A stretch of 64,000 nucleotides of DNA from Opisthorchis felineus (GCA_004794785.1 SJOL01005721.1:276510-340509); one strand, 5' to 3'; positions 48,278-61,960 are shown, counted from the first letter of the stretch. Notes: generated by a model from the letters alone, not told the origin. Program-made: numbers and translations.

Positions 48278-49139
48278 ATGAGCAGGTGAACAGGAAGTTT
48301 ATAAATTATTCTTTACCACGTGGGCTGCATCAAGAATATTTACACAAGTTACTCGCATAGTTCAAATATTCCGACCGTCTCTATATATTCCGTCTGATGA
48401 ATATATATGCTTCGTGTAGTCAACCTCTTTTCATGAGTTGACTACGCATAATTTGCACGGAACAAACGAGATAGGATAACACTTCAGCCCGAAATAACTG
48501 AGAAGGCTAGCCAATTGATGGGCTGATCAGACTTGCTGAATCCCGAAAAACGCCCAGTTGTTGATCCAACACGCCTCAGACCCTACAGAAAGATCTCATA
48601 TTTATCTACATACCCCACTAGACATTAACTCAAAGTGCTTAGCCGTACATGGCTTTCAGCAAATGGCCAGTTTGGTTTTCATGAGAGACTCAGCTGAATA
48701 TCTCGTTTATGATATTCAGTTGTAGTGATTTTACCGCACAGCACCTACTCTCTTACAGAAAAACGATTAGGTGTATGAGTAATATACACAAAGATTCTGT
48801 CACCGTGCACCGCAAGCCATGTCCATAAATTCTGCATTTCTCTAAATTATGTTATGGAGATGAAACTAAATCGCCAAATTATAGATCAAACGGACTTTTT
48901 TCTTAAACCTGAGACCATGACGGTACAACGTTTCGCGAACAGTATAACAAATTGCATGTGAACTTCGTTTTTGCGTCACGTGAAATTATTTGCTGAGTCC
49001 CGCTAATCTTATTTTGAGAATCGACACAGTATTCTGTAATTTATTGGGATTATAAAGATCTAAGATTTGACACGTCAGTGAAAATGCTTGAAATGTTCTC
49101 CTACTGTCAGTCGTCAACAAATATATTATAGTATATATT
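48278..49139. other. Spacer without identified genes
   Basis: Nothing coding. Around 48675-48725 is a minus-strand relative of the GAGATTCAGCTGG...CTCTCG motif also seen at 17921 and 57380. Confidence 0.4.
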
Positions 49140-49440
49140 TGGCACAGACAGTACAAGCAATATCGGCCAAGATCCTGAACATTTCATCTGTGTAGCGTCC
49201 AGGTCTCTCTGCCGTGCAGTAGTGAGGACGTCACAACTGCCCCATACACAGCCGTCTTGTTGTCCATGCGCAAATAATGGTTTCTCCAGACGCGTTCTCA
49301 TGGTAAACAAATGCCATGTTGGCTTTTGCAATTCGTGTGTCTATCTCATGATGATGAGATAGCAAAAATCCGTGCAGTACGCTATCGTTCAAACGTTTAG
49401 CAGAATAGTTTTGGACTTGCGTTGAATCATCGGTGCACAC
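49140..49440 (-). mobile_element. Second LINE RT remnant, minus strand
   Basis: Minus-strand frames read HEIDTRIAKANMAF, then NKTAVYGAVVTSSLLHGRET with WTLH following. This is the order of the RT C-terminal part of L2/CR1/RTE-like LINEs (E...RI.KA..AF ... K..VY.AVV...LLYG.ETWT). The frame is broken. It is a different segment and probably a different family from 47520-48250. Confidence 0.55.
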
Positions 49441-49472
49441 TTTATAAGTATTCGTATTTATGCTAAAGCGAG

Positions 49473-49659
49473 AGGTCGCTGAACCGAACGCACCAACCAA
49501 CCACTGTAATTTGGTTTCAGAATGCGAAACTAGCAGTATACCGACTTTTGGCCCTCTTATATATATATATATATATAGGTCGCTGAACCGAACGCACCAA
49601 CCAACCACTGTAATTTGGTTTCAGAATGCGAAACTAGCAGTATACCGACTTTTGGCCCT

Positions 49660-49700
<41 letters not shown>
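49473..49700. repeat. 104-bp tandem duplication ending in TA repeats
   Basis: The unit beginning AGGTCGCTGAACCG occurs at 49473 and again at 49577, head to tail and essentially identical. Each copy ends in a (TA)n run: 49558-49577 in the first (about 9 units) and 49662-49700 in the second (about 19 units). Confidence 0.95.
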
Positions 49701-49703
<3 letters not shown>

Positions 49704-52700
49704 TGAGCTTAAGAACACCCACAATAATGGAAGAAATAACAGGTAACTGTTCAGATTTTGCACACGGTTCGGTAGATTTTTGAGGTGCTTATTCACTATG
49801 TTTAAAGTGTTATTCCCTGTTCTAGAAGGTTAAGTTTTCTAGTGCCCTTTCGAAACGCCGGGTTCATCAGCTTGAGTCTATCGAGCAGTTTCTACATCTT
49901 AGTAGCTGGATCAGCCATAATCATATTGCGACAAAATTTGTCAAATGGCAATCAATATTCAGTGAGCCATACCATTTTCTGAGTCATACAGGATGATTTT
50001 TGTTGCTGAATTAACATGTATACAACAGAACCGCAAAAGCATATCTCTATGCAGTTCTGGAGCATGGGGTTTCCGGTTAAACGGTCATGAAATATCCTTG
50101 ATCTCGTCGAACGAAAAACGTCAAAATACTTTTTCACACTGGATTACTGGTTTCCATGCATTACAGACAACTTTCCTTATCTTATTAAGATTCACGACGC
50201 GCACGCTGCATGCCTTGTGTCCATGTACCAAGAACAGTCTTTTCAAACCCCAAATGCCTAACTGGACAACCACTTCATAGCAGCTCAAAATGGAAATTAG
50301 GAAATATCCGATCCCTTCGAACCGAATTCTACGTGACTCTTGTCTACGACAGCACAAAGTTCACAGCACGTAAAACGAGCTCAGTCACCGTGGCACACCT
50401 ATCAGTTTAAAGCAAAGTTGGTTAGCTAAAACTTGTACCTATTTTGCAATTTCATGTTTATTGGGGTTCATAAAAAGTACGTAAGAAATGTGATGCATCC
50501 AGAAAACGCATGGGAGGTAAGTAAACTTAGTTAAATGTCCCTCAACAAAACTGAGATTGAGAACACGTTTTGAAAATGTATGCAACTCTGTCACCAATCA
50601 AAAGTGGGACTGTCTGTTGGGCACATGACCAGACTGGCTAAGCGTGCTCACACATACGACATTCCAAAATTAGTGTAAATCGTGACATTTATGTTGAATA
50701 ATTAGTTATTTTTCGAATGATTCCTCTCCTTACCTGGTAAAACCTCCTTCTATCGTCTACTACTATTTGAATCCGAACGTAGACTGCGTGATTTGGTGCA
50801 CTGTTCACGACTAAAAAGTTACCATATTTCATGTTTAAGTTTCCCCTCTGCTCCTCTGACTGAAGTAAATGATCGCTTTTTTCTAAAAGTTGATTAGAAA
50901 AGTTAACGAAATTTAACGCAAATAACGGTTAGTCATTCAAGCCAAATTGCGCGGTTCCAGACGTCACCAACGCTCCCGTCAGATAAAGACCTTTTACCTC
51001 CATATGCTCGTACATCGGATAGTGTTGTTGTTAGGCAGCCAAAAGTTGAACCACTCCTTGAAACTCACTCCGACGATGGACACCAGCCGCCGGAGAAAAA
51101 CACCAGTTGCAAAATGAAAAAATCTACTGGGGAAACATCATTTCGCCTAATCTTTTCCATTGCAGCATAACAAAGCAGTATAACATTTTAAAGACCGACA
51201 ATCTGCCAACATAACGTGGCTGGAGAATGAGTCGACCAGAATTCGCTCTTTGAGTATACCCACAGAACCTGTGTAGGTAGATTTTTGGTTCACCATATAT
51301 CACGCCTTGGTGCACCGTCAGGTAGGGGTATGTAGCATTGACACGATGGATAAATTATTGCGTTCATGAACTCAGTTGTCCCCAAATGAACTAATTGGGA
51401 CCATGCATTCATACACTAAAGATTTTCGTCTTCACTTAGCCACAGATTATAGAAACGGGCTTCAATGTTCATCATGAAAGTAAATCAAACAATTGTAAGC
51501 TATAAAATACCAGGCAGTTGAGACCCTTGTTTACTAGGTGGGAATACCACGGCGTTTTTCTTATTCGTTCTGAGTTGTTTTGCCTGAATTTGCTTTTGCC
51601 CTGCCATGGAAGGCCGGACATTACAAAAACCTGGATAGTTGTGACCAGTATTCTAAGGAGAATTGCCCAGTGCTAGCTGGCCCCATGCGCGTTTCTCGGC
51701 TGCCTCTCGTGGTTGGTTTAGGAAAATACAAAGCATCCAGTGTATAGTGGATGTACATCGTTATGAGCTGTAGATAAAAAATGCTGGTTTAAAAAATTCC
51801 GCCCAATTTTGTACACTCACCTTATTCCATTTTACACAGTGCTCAGTTCAAGCAGTTTTTTTGCTTTGCGTAGATCTTGATCATAGCGGGTGGTGGTGAC
51901 AAAGAATCTCACAAAGTAAAAATGCAGATCACTATGAGAGAAATCTCCCAAATTCAGTGAACTGGATTTATTCTGGCAGGTCAATTTTGGTCAACCTTAT
52001 TTTTTATCAACGGGCAACGAATAACCCCATCTTGTTAGTATCCACGGTAGTTGAGGGACATTCTCTGATTGAGAGTTGTCCACAAATCTGCAGACTAGTA
52101 TTTTCAATTTTGTGGCCATTTGTTAGCATTTGTTTGTAGTCGTTTTTATTTTTATTTTAATTGGATAAGTAAACGAAAATGCTCAAACCTACTGAACACT
52201 TTTTGTTATCATCCAACGCCAAGACAACCTGGTATTTCGAAAACGGCGCCTTCCTGTTTTTGTCCCAAGGGTTGTCCTTACATTTCTGACGTTTCTCCTA
52301 GTTTCGTCAAGAAAACGGAGTGACGAACAATACGGTATTCTTGCTCTCATCATTAGGTCAAATCAAATCTAGCTTTTAAAATAGGAGCACATACCGGTAT
52401 AGACAAAATATGGACTGTAGGCCTTTCAGGACAGTCGCTGGTTCCGAGTAGGTTATGTGTGCTTCATTTCAGAATCCTATGCTGCATCAAAACAAGGCTA
52501 CTTTGCCCTGTTCGTTGCAATGTAAAACAGACATCTTTTCTTTCTTGGTGGCACAAAGCTAATTTTCAGGAGGCAGCTTTGAATCAAATTTAAAAAAATG
52601 TTCAGTTACTTTAACGCCGGAGAATGGACATGCATATGCACTTTCGGTTCCGAAATCTAATTGAATTTGGTCAGAACATTACTTCTTGGAGCTGCTTCAA

Positions 52701-53358
52701 CTATGCACTGAATTGGCATTTAACAGGTATGCCTAATTTCTTCATTCAGTTGTTCGTGTACGAATTCACTCACGAAATTGTCGCACAATACAGCAAATAG
52801 GAGCCCATAGCGAATCCATCAATTTTTGGGTAAATTGTGGAAGTACATTGGAGTCGTACTCCAAAAATACAGTGCGGAAGTCGTTTCTGTAAGAAGATAG
52901 TGGAAATCAGGATTGTCAGATCCGAAGAAATTTGCAGTCTTCATGAGCGGGAAAAGATCGGTTACGTTGGACGAGCACATTAAATTGCAGCCGATGGAAT
53001 TATTGACCTGGCTGATTTGATGACTTTTACGATCAACGCAATTGTTTATATTTACACCTTGGTGGAATACAACTGTCTTTCCTTGCTGTACATTCAAGCA
53101 TTTGATCTGTGTCCAGAAAACTTAGGAAGCTACTTAAGAAGTTTTACATCGTTTGGGAATGTAAATGAGTGTTAACAATCTACAGAATCTCACCACAGGG
53201 TGAGATCATTCACATTCACTGCATAGAACGGGATACATACGACTGCAAGACTCCGTGTTTCTTTCATCCCTGCTATATGTTGAAAGCATTTCATCCCCGC
53301 AGAGTAGCCACTTACCTGTAGATCTGGTGCTGGAGAAGAGTTAGTGAAATTGCCCAGC
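49701..53358. other. Spacer without identified genes
   Basis: Open frames on both strands around 49950-50410 and 50940-51170 are short and match nothing I know. AT-rich throughout. Confidence 0.4.
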
Positions 53359-53628
53359 TCATAGTCTATCGCTGGTTATCCGGTTTTTGGTGCCAGCTTC
53401 CATGTACGAAACAATTACCATATTTAACGAAACACTGCAATCAAACGCAACCTTGATATTTGATTGGAGAAATATTGCTGCACTTTTAAAAATGACTTGC
53501 AAGATCGAAGTGCAACAGTTCAGTTTACCGCGTCCCGCGCCATCTGACCGCTGGTGGTCATGAAATGCAGAAATACATGAGCCTGCTACACTGGGGTCAG
53601 CATACGAACTTGTAGCTTTCAGTTCCAA
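53359..53628 (-). mobile_element. Possible LINE RT fragment (motif A region)
   Basis: An 89-codon minus-strand open frame contains HQRSDGAGRGKLNCC and, about 22 residues on, SNIKVAFDCSV. Spacing and residues loosely match the LINE segment EHQAGFRPGRGC...FLDIKAAFDSVD, where the D of AFD is catalytic. The similarity is weak and could be chance. Confidence 0.25.
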
Positions 53629-56600
53629 GCTGAGATGTTTCTATTCAAATGAACACACGTTACAGTTGTCCATACCACTTTTGACTGGAAAATACCGTGG
53701 TAAATTGCACGGGAGAACTGATAATTGCATTTGGCTTAGAATGTATGCAAATGCATTGAATGAATAAAACCAGATTCAGCGAAACTGGATTCCCCTCTCT
53801 TTCCGTAGATCAGGAGTATTTGAAATTTTGCAAGAATCTCTAAAGGCATTAACGCAAAATAAGAGCGCTTTAGGTGAGCGGACGTGCTATTTTTGCTGGT
53901 GTGTTGATTTCGGACGCAACACTTAACGGATTATGCCACTGCCCTATAATTCCACCTTACCCACCATATGTTATGAGTAATTAGTTTGTAAGCAGTCAGC
54001 GTCGTTGGGCTAGATACCGTCTTCCTCCAGATGAGAAACCATGGAGTCATGTTAGTCATCGGAAGGCAGGCTGCCTAGGGTCCGCCAAAACCACTTCGCC
54101 AGTGTTTATGTTCAATAGATTTCTTTGGTAGGCCTGAGAGTGTGACAGTAGCATTGCTCATTCGAATAATTTTCAAAATCTCAGTTTAAACATATTATAA
54201 ATCTTGACGTACCAGCATTAGGAAAATAGAGGATAGTTCTTGTCCAACAAATTTTCTCCAACGCTATCAATGCTGAAATTCCTCGCAAAGTACACAGGGG
54301 CGAATAGTGAAACGGTAAACTGTAGAATGCATGCCTTTACAAAAAGACTGATTTAGAAGAACATAATCTCACTATGGGTACATCCCGGAAAGACGCGGCG
54401 AACTCCACAAAAACAATGGATCAATCGATAATTAAATCGGAAATATCAAAAAGTATAGTATTGTCGCGGGTCCATATGGTCCTTGTGAGCATCAAATGGA
54501 AAATTGTCTTCACAACTAGTGGTGAAGCCTCCTCCACACTGCAGCAAAGTCGTTTTTGGGCTTTGTTTTTCATTTCCCACTTTTCACGATATGGCGAAAT
54601 TGATAGGCTGTGAGTACTACACTAAAACATCACCTCATCCCATCGGTTGTCCCCACCAGCTTCCTTATTCCTGATCTATCACCAGACTAAAACCCACAAT
54701 ATTCTCGAAAAAGCCTTTCAAGGCTAGAAGATGTATATTTGTAGACTTCACTGAAGCCGATTATTAAGTCCGGATGACGGTATTTGGATGGTTCTGTTGC
54801 CTTGAAAGCTGGGTGGAGAATTTTCATTTAGTCTGACCAAAGTATCCCGAAGAACCCCATCTTTATGGTATTATAAGAGAATCCTAGAATGTTGGCTTAC
54901 TCAGGTGTAATTAAATAAAAGTGATGAGAACAGTGCCTATGGGCAGAACGCCAAGATGTTTGGACATTAGTACACACACCGCAGGCCAAAAGTAAACGTC
55001 TAGTTTCTTGCAGCATTGCCGGCGATTCAATGTTCCCACAACTACATGGAGGAAGAATAATGTGCTCAAAATTGTAAATACGATTTATGCACCCAAAATC
55101 ACAGACTTTGGTGTTGATATTTGTAGTTTGCCAATTTCAAATGGGTGCGCAACCGTTTCCTGGTTGATTGTTTTGTTGGTAACATCACAGAATGCGCCAT
55201 CAAGGAGACAGAGAACCAAGAAGCTATTACAATGCTAGTTGAAAGAACGGGGGATATAGAACATGCACAAAATCCGGCTTCCCAAATGTTAACCATTGGT
55301 CGTAGCCCCCTGCTATGAATAGCAAATTTTAAGCACAATTCCGAGATTTAGGAAATTTGCTTTTTTCGCGCAATTCAGAAAAATCGGGAACAAGGTCCTG
55401 AGAATAATGACCCTTTGACACAACCTGGCAGCATTAACAACCAAAACTTAAGCATTATAGATGAATGTACCACCCACAATACGGAATTCCGAAAAATCAT
55501 CCCAATAATCTCCCACAAACGGCGTTAGAAATAATTTCATTTGTTGCCAAAGTGCCTCAGGAATAAGCATAATGCCTCACTTTGTTCGAGGCCATTGTGT
55601 AGCGCATGCATTTCTGAGTAGTGTGTAGCTATCGAGCATCGATATTTATCATAAAAACTTGCCCGTAATCTGTAATCCTTTAAAACTCATCACCTGACAC
55701 TTCAGGCTCTATTGATATCCGATTCTCCATAGAAACTTGAAAATAACCGCAATGGCACTCTTGATAATCCGATGCCCGTCCATCATAACACAGTTAACAA
55801 TATCTTACAGTCTACATACGTAAATGAATCATAGTCCCATTGTAGTCTCTATATAATAAATTGAACGTACCTACTCCCTGCTTATCAGGGTGTCTCACAT
55901 GACAAATGACTGTTAAATACTCGCCTCAAAGAAGCACTAGTCCTATGCAAAATTAACCACTGTATTCCTAAATTCACTCTAAGTGTCTTCAGTTTTGACA
56001 AATTTTATGCAAATCCGTTAAGAGTTGAAGGTGCGAATTCGCCTAGTTGGTTGACGATCAAATGGACGCGGTTGCCACGCTCACAAAATGCATACTAATG
56101 AATGAACACATCCTCAAAACGGAAACCCCGAGTCCATGTGACATGAGCGAAAGTGCACGCATTGGGTTTAATGTCAGGTGTTTTCACAATACTTTCAGTT
56201 ATTCCTGTTCAGTGTACCTTCCAACCTAAAATAATTACACATATACTTTTCCACTCTCGTCGTCCACTACACACAGACAGTAGTTGCAAAGCAATTCCAC
56301 CACACCAAATTTTCAATCCAGGTTCACTGTGACATATTTCGTGTTTTTTTCTTGATTAACCATTTACCATTTATCACGTACGTTCCGTTACTATCGTTGA
56401 TACATTGGATATCCTCAGTAGGTATTTATGGGTATATTAATCCAGATATATATGCTGCAGTAAGTCGCTTGATGATGGGATTTTGCACTGCTAAATCACA
56501 ACACATCTCAGAACTCCGTGTTCAGTTATTGGCCAACTCCGACGCAGTCTCGCGCGTTCAATTCACGACAGCAATCATTTAGATAAGCTGTAGTAGTGAG

Positions 56601-59600
56601 ACATTCGCATGCCCATTTCACGCAACTTCCGGATTAGAGCTTTTAATATGACCGGAACAAGGCGTTGCAATATAGACTTTATAAATGCCCACCATTCAAG
56701 AATAGTACGTCTTTTATCCGGGTATCAGCTTCAAATATTTTAATCTGGTAGGTGATACCGGCCAGTATTTAAATTGGTCATACCTACCTAGCTGAAGTTG
56801 GTACCGCTGAACGATAGCCCAATAAAACACAAGACCCAACATTTCTTTATTTCGTATGAATTTCAACCGTTGGCTATGTCGCTGGTTGGCAGCGTCGTCA
56901 TTATTTCGAGCAGAATATCTTCATAAAACGAAATTGCATTGCACGCGTTTAGCAGTGCAAGGCTCTTAAGGAAGAAGACGCACCGTCGGAGCTGGCCGTA
57001 ATCTTGCCGTCATAATAGGCTCCCTCTTCCGGTGGTGCACACGCCGTGAGCCAAACTCCTGCAGAGTTTTCTTCAAACGTAAACCGTCATAAGGGAGTCA
57101 TTCTATCAGCGCATTTATATTTTTTAAAACAAGAGAGAAACAGATCAGCGATATTTACTTCATGGAGGACATTTGTCTTAACGTTGTTGAAAATTCTTCA
57201 ACATACCATCACACAATTTGTCATTCTGACCGGCAAAGTCTCCAATTTTTTGTAACTTTTGTGTAATACGCGAGCCAAAAATTGTGTGCAATCTCGTATA
57301 TTGTACATAGTATATTGTTACATAGTATATAGTAAAACATGTGGCATTGTGTGACCAGCACACCCATTTGGAGGACACCACAGAGAAGAGATTCAGCTGG
57401 GATTCAGTTGAGTCTCTCGTTATCAGCAACTCAGTTCTTAATCAAGTGCAATACGCAGAGCTCACTGGTATGTTTTTCAGGCATTTTCGGCTCTTTCGTT
57501 ATACACAATGTGTCACTAGCTCATAGGACGTTGCATTTTTCAAAATATTTCTATGCAGTTCTAACCGGGAAGGTGTTCCAAGCTTGCTTGAGAGAGTTAG
57601 CGTGCCTAATGCGATACATTTTGAGCTGGTGATGGTGAAACATCTACTTGGCTGTGGTGTTTCATCAAACAAATTAATCTACACACATTCGTATGCAAAC
57701 CAGTTTTCATGGTATATACTGATGCTTATCACCAGTAGCTGGACAGGTGAGGCAGGTGGTTCAAGTAAAGCAGATTATGTAAGCGAGTTTGACGGCCTCA
57801 ATATTACCTGAAGCGGGGATTTCTAATTGGAAATCCCTCAACTTGACCAAAAAGCCATGTTTAATCCGAGTTACCAAGTTACCTCATTCCTGATGGAAAC
57901 TCACAAGGGAGCGAGTTTGCTCCACCTCATATTCAGAGTTTAATCTGACCCCAAGGAATTTCGCGCTTCTCTCGGGAGTACACCCAATTTTTTATTACTT
58001 TCTTGAATGAAAATTTTCTAATTTCTAATGTTGTGAAAGTTTTGGGCACTACAATCTCATAATAGCGGAGAACATACGGAGAAGAATTCTAGCTAACACC
58101 TACGAAGCAAGCGTTGTGTTGATTTGACAGCACAAAATGGACGATTATAACTGATTTTTGACAGATAACGTGACCAACCTAAAATTTCCAACATAAGACA
58201 AATGCTTCTAGAACCAGGGCATCCTACATAATCAGAGTTCGGAGTCGGACTCGACTCCTTAAAAAATCGCAAGTTGGAAACAAAGGGATTTGTGGTGCAG
58301 AAAAAACAAAAAGCGAAAGTTCCAAAAAGACTTCAAAACAGAAAGCAATTCAGTTTCTTTCTTACCCATGGTGGGTTACCGCTGAAAAATTACTTCCTTT
58401 CACACTGTAACACCAGCAAACATCAATGCTCATGTGTTTGTGCCCTTGTTCGTGTGTCGTTCGAGATTTGCTATTTTGGGAATGATGTGTTCGTCACCGC
58501 CAAGCGTTCCTCATATAAAATTTTTGTAATGGGCCATTACTACTAAGTGTTTATCACTTGGAATATTGTGATTATGAAAAGTGGCACCACCACACAAAAT
58601 TCTTCCATGGTCGAATAACAACAATGGAACTCACGCAGTGACAAAGGGATCGATGAAAGGCGAACAAATCTCTAGCGAGTTCTAGTCGCGTCTGTACTAG
58701 TGAGGCTATTCTGCTTGCTGATGAATAAAAATTGGATCGATTTTCACAAGCAAAAGTCACTGTCCGAATATGCGTAGAGCAAAACATTCGTTCAACATGT
58801 GACATAAAAATTATGTCACCGGAACGCCCCCCCGGGAGTCCGTCTACATCTTCCCTCATTTCCAAGAAATAAAAACCGAAACTTCAAATCCTTGTCGACG
58901 CACGTCTTGTTATTCAACACCATTAAATGAAAGCGCTTAACTACGGCTTCCATCCATCCTGTTTCCAGTAACTTTCAGGGCTCCGTTTTGTCGCAAATCT
59001 GTCATTCACTATACAAACACAGAGATAGAACTTCTCGGTCGACCAAACATTTTGTTACTTTTTCATTTCATCGTCAGATTTAGTCGTCCAGTCACCTTCG
59101 CAGTTCCGTTGGAAGACTTTTGGCACACTGGAATCTCTATACGTTGTTCATCAATTTTTGCTATCTACGAATCATCACTATTTTGGCCAACTGTTTCTAC
59201 ATATCTGGATGGTTTACCTTAGGTAGAAAGCCATAGAAACCAACCGACAACAGTAGCACTAATGTGGATGCTGCTCAACTTCCTACCTTTATCTGTACTA
59301 CGTGTATTTTGTTAGTCTTCACTTAACTAGGCAAACTATATTTATGACTAGTCAACTTTACCGGTTTGATTCCGATTTTGCCATTTTTACTTACTGACTT
59401 ATCGAATTAGTTATCTGTGGTTTTTCGGTCTGCTCAAGCCAGACTTCCTTGACTTTGTTCAAAGTCCCAGACCAATTCTACGTGCTGACTAATATTGATT
59501 CCGAAAATCTCTCCTCGCAACCCACATTTTCTTTATTATTCCTGTTAAATAATATATGGAAGTATATTTAATGACGGCTATTGCACTCTAAATTCCCGGC

Positions 59601-59860
59601 TGCAAACTGCAAGATGTCATGCAAGAAGGACCTTCTGCCGGTAACTGACTTATGCACTGAGTCCATCCATATTTGACTTGCTACCACACCTCTTGTGTGA
59701 CTATACGAAGAATCGTTTGTTGGGAAGTCTTTTTAACTAATGAGTCATTGGTCGCAACTCTGATCTATGCTATATCTGCATTTGCTCAAGTTGTGTCACA
59801 TGTGAGCTGATATCCTATCATGCAGACTGGGCTCACTGGTAATACATGTATGTGCATATA

Positions 59861-59865
<5 letters not shown>
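53629..59865. other. Spacer without identified genes
   Basis: Mostly AT-rich with no supported exon. A GC-richer island lies at about 56860-57060. The stretch 57370-57420 carries another copy of the GAGATTCAGCTGGGATTC...CTCTCG motif. Open frames such as 56047-56229 and 58274-58546 are unrecognised. Confidence 0.4.

Positions 59866-59910
<45 letters not shown>
59866..59910. repeat. (TA)n microsatellite, about 22 units
   Basis: A perfect TA run preceded by a degenerate TGTGCATATA doublet. Further short TA runs lie at 60279-60294 and 60411-60428. Confidence 0.95.
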
Positions 59911-59913
<3 letters not shown>

Positions 59914-61151
59914 GAGCATATTAAAATCTCTGAAATCCCAACAATTTTACCAGCCTCGGTTTAACGTTTGAAACATTCAAGCTGCGAAACTCGCTCTGGT
60001 TCATTCGTCCCTCTTCGGCGGAGTTTGCAGGTTGTTTCATAGTAATCAACAAGCCAAATTTTAAGCTTCACAATTTACAACTGTAGTAGCCCTAATACAG
60101 CCCAATTTCCCACATGATATGTTAAAACGTTGGCATGTTTGTACCCATCAGTCTTTTTCGGAAGAAACTTGCGTTGACCAGTTTCGTGTGATCGGATTAC
60201 ATGGTCCGTTATTTCAGTTCAGTCATAAAAAACTATATAGGAATATATTTGTATACAATGCATAATAAACTGTAAATCACATATATATATATATGATGTA
60301 TGCATACTAAATTCCGCCAAGCCCCATTTTTTCACGGCTTCCTTCTGTATCCGTTGGTTTAACAACACTTGACAGTTAAATTTGACTCAAATGCACCCAT
60401 TCAGTTAAGGATATATATAAAAATATATGTATGTATGCGCGCGAATGACGAATCGAATACACACTCAACCGGAACACACTTCTAATTGCGCAAGTTATGA
60501 TAACCAGTACCAAAATTTTTTTACGCAAGAGACAGTTTGCTGCTGTTTAACATGGCAACGCAGTTAAATCGGTTACCAAAATGCGAGTGATACAGCAGGA
60601 CTAGCTGTTATTGGAAAACGAAAATGAAATTGATAAAATAGCAATTGTCAATCCGGTGCTTTGGTTCTGTTGACAAATGCTTGGATGGTGCAACCTCATA
60701 GCCATTTTTTGGTCATATCGCGTGAAACAATAGTGCAAAACTTCAATAGTTCCACATAAACATCAACCTCACCCAAAGCGAGAGTGCACAGTTATTGTAG
60801 ATTTGTACGCCTTAACAATCCAATTTCCGATTGGCAAATTGATGCCACCGACAATGTCTGCAATGACACAGCAAGTAAAAATGCGATCATTGTGAAAGCA
60901 TGAACCTCACAGAACATGTTACCGCAGTCCAACTTTGGAAGGGAACGCTATTATTGGTCAGTAACAGGTATGTGACATTGACAGACTCGTACGTTTTTGT
61001 GGTGTGGTTTATCGGGTGAATTTCAAACGGCTTTGCACACTCTGTTGAGGCTGACCGGCGATAGGCCGATCTACATTCATTGTCTCGAAGTGAGGAGTTC
61101 TGCGGGTCACAAAAATAGCCAATCAGATTTCACACTCTTCATTATGCGGTC
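59911..61151. other. Spacer upstream of the possible secreted-protein gene
   Basis: AT-rich, with short TA runs; nothing coding recognised. Confidence 0.4.
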
Positions 61152-61159
61152 TATATAAT
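61152..61159 (+). promoter_or_regulatory. TATA box for the exon at 61214
   Basis: TATATAAT lies 55 bases before the ATG at 61214. That leaves room for a start site about 30 bases downstream and a short 5' UTR. TATA-like strings are common in this AT-rich DNA, so the support is the spacing to a signal-peptide exon. Confidence 0.4.
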
Positions 61160-61213
61160 GTGGGGCATTATGATGACATCTGATCAACCAGAATCTCAGT
61201 TTAATCCACAGCA

Positions 61214-61268
61214 ATGTATGCGATTTTTATTGCATTTTGTGTGATAGCTCAGCCATTTGCATTTCATG
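61214..61268 (+). CDS. First exon of a putative secreted protein (signal peptide)
   Basis: ATG at 61214 opens MYAIFIAFCVIAQPFAFHG, a compact hydrophobic signal-peptide-like sequence with small residues near a plausible cleavage point. It runs directly into a consensus donor G|GTGAGT at 61269 (phase 1). A TATA box, a short leader and then a signal peptide ended by a donor is the layout of the first exon of many helminth secreted-protein genes. Mature product unknown: no phase-compatible second exon was found with confidence. Confidence 0.45.
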
Positions 61269-61301
61269 GTGAGTCACTAGCAGTTTGTGCTTTTTAGTTG
61301 T

Positions 61302-61754
61302 TTATTGCATTGTTACCACAAAGTGTGTAATGTTTCGTCTCATGCATCGTGAATTTCTAAAGCTGCTTCTTTTGACGGAAACACAGTGGAACACCCTACA
61401 AATAAGAATGATGAATGAAATGGAACCTGAGTTGTTGCTAGCGTAATAAAGGCAGTACACTGGGCTGCCAAATATAACAATGTTCATGAAACAACAAGAT
61501 ATAACTGGTGGCCGGATGATGCTTTCCAACTTCCAGTATTTGAATGCAAAAGTACGACACACTGACAAAAGTTTAGCCATAAAGTCTTGGCCACAGTCGT
61601 GTAATGTACTTTGAAACTGTCTTTTGGGTTGGTAGGATGTCAGCTTGAATATCAGAAAGATATTAATGGCAACGTAGGATTGGTTCTCAAATGGATATGT
61701 GGGTTGGTAGTTCACTGACCCAGTCAATTTTAACAGGCTATTTAAATCCGACAC
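61302..61754 (-). other. 150-codon open frame, unidentified
   Basis: An uninterrupted minus-strand frame with ATG at 61752-61754, the longest unexplained open frame in the spacer. It is rich in Ser, Ile, Phe and Cys (12 or so) and has a hydrophobic middle (PVISCCFMNIVIFGSPVYC). It lies opposite the presumed first intron of the plus-strand gene. No family recognised; it may be chance in AT-rich DNA. Confidence 0.2.
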
Positions 61755-61960
61755 AAGATGGCGTACGAAGCCTAGACAGCCAATGCATTCGCATGCACTG
61801 TCTAGAAGTCTACCATGTGACGTTCAAATGTCGGATCCTCAAAATCTTGTGAAAATTGAATTCCCGAAAGTACTATTTCATTATTTTACAAGGAACACAT
61901 TACTTTGACGAGTGTTTCACGAAAAGATAAAAATAAAAAATATCCAAAATTTGTTTGCAG

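Noticed and set aside
50940..51170. Open plus-strand frame with a PPYARTSDSVVVRQP stretch, reminiscent of a gypsy pol tail
   Set aside because: Too short and low-complexity; no adjoining integrase motifs were found.
56860..57060. GC-richer island in the spacer
   Set aside because: No polymerase III boxes, no second copy in the window and no coherent coding frame; noted only as a compositional feature.
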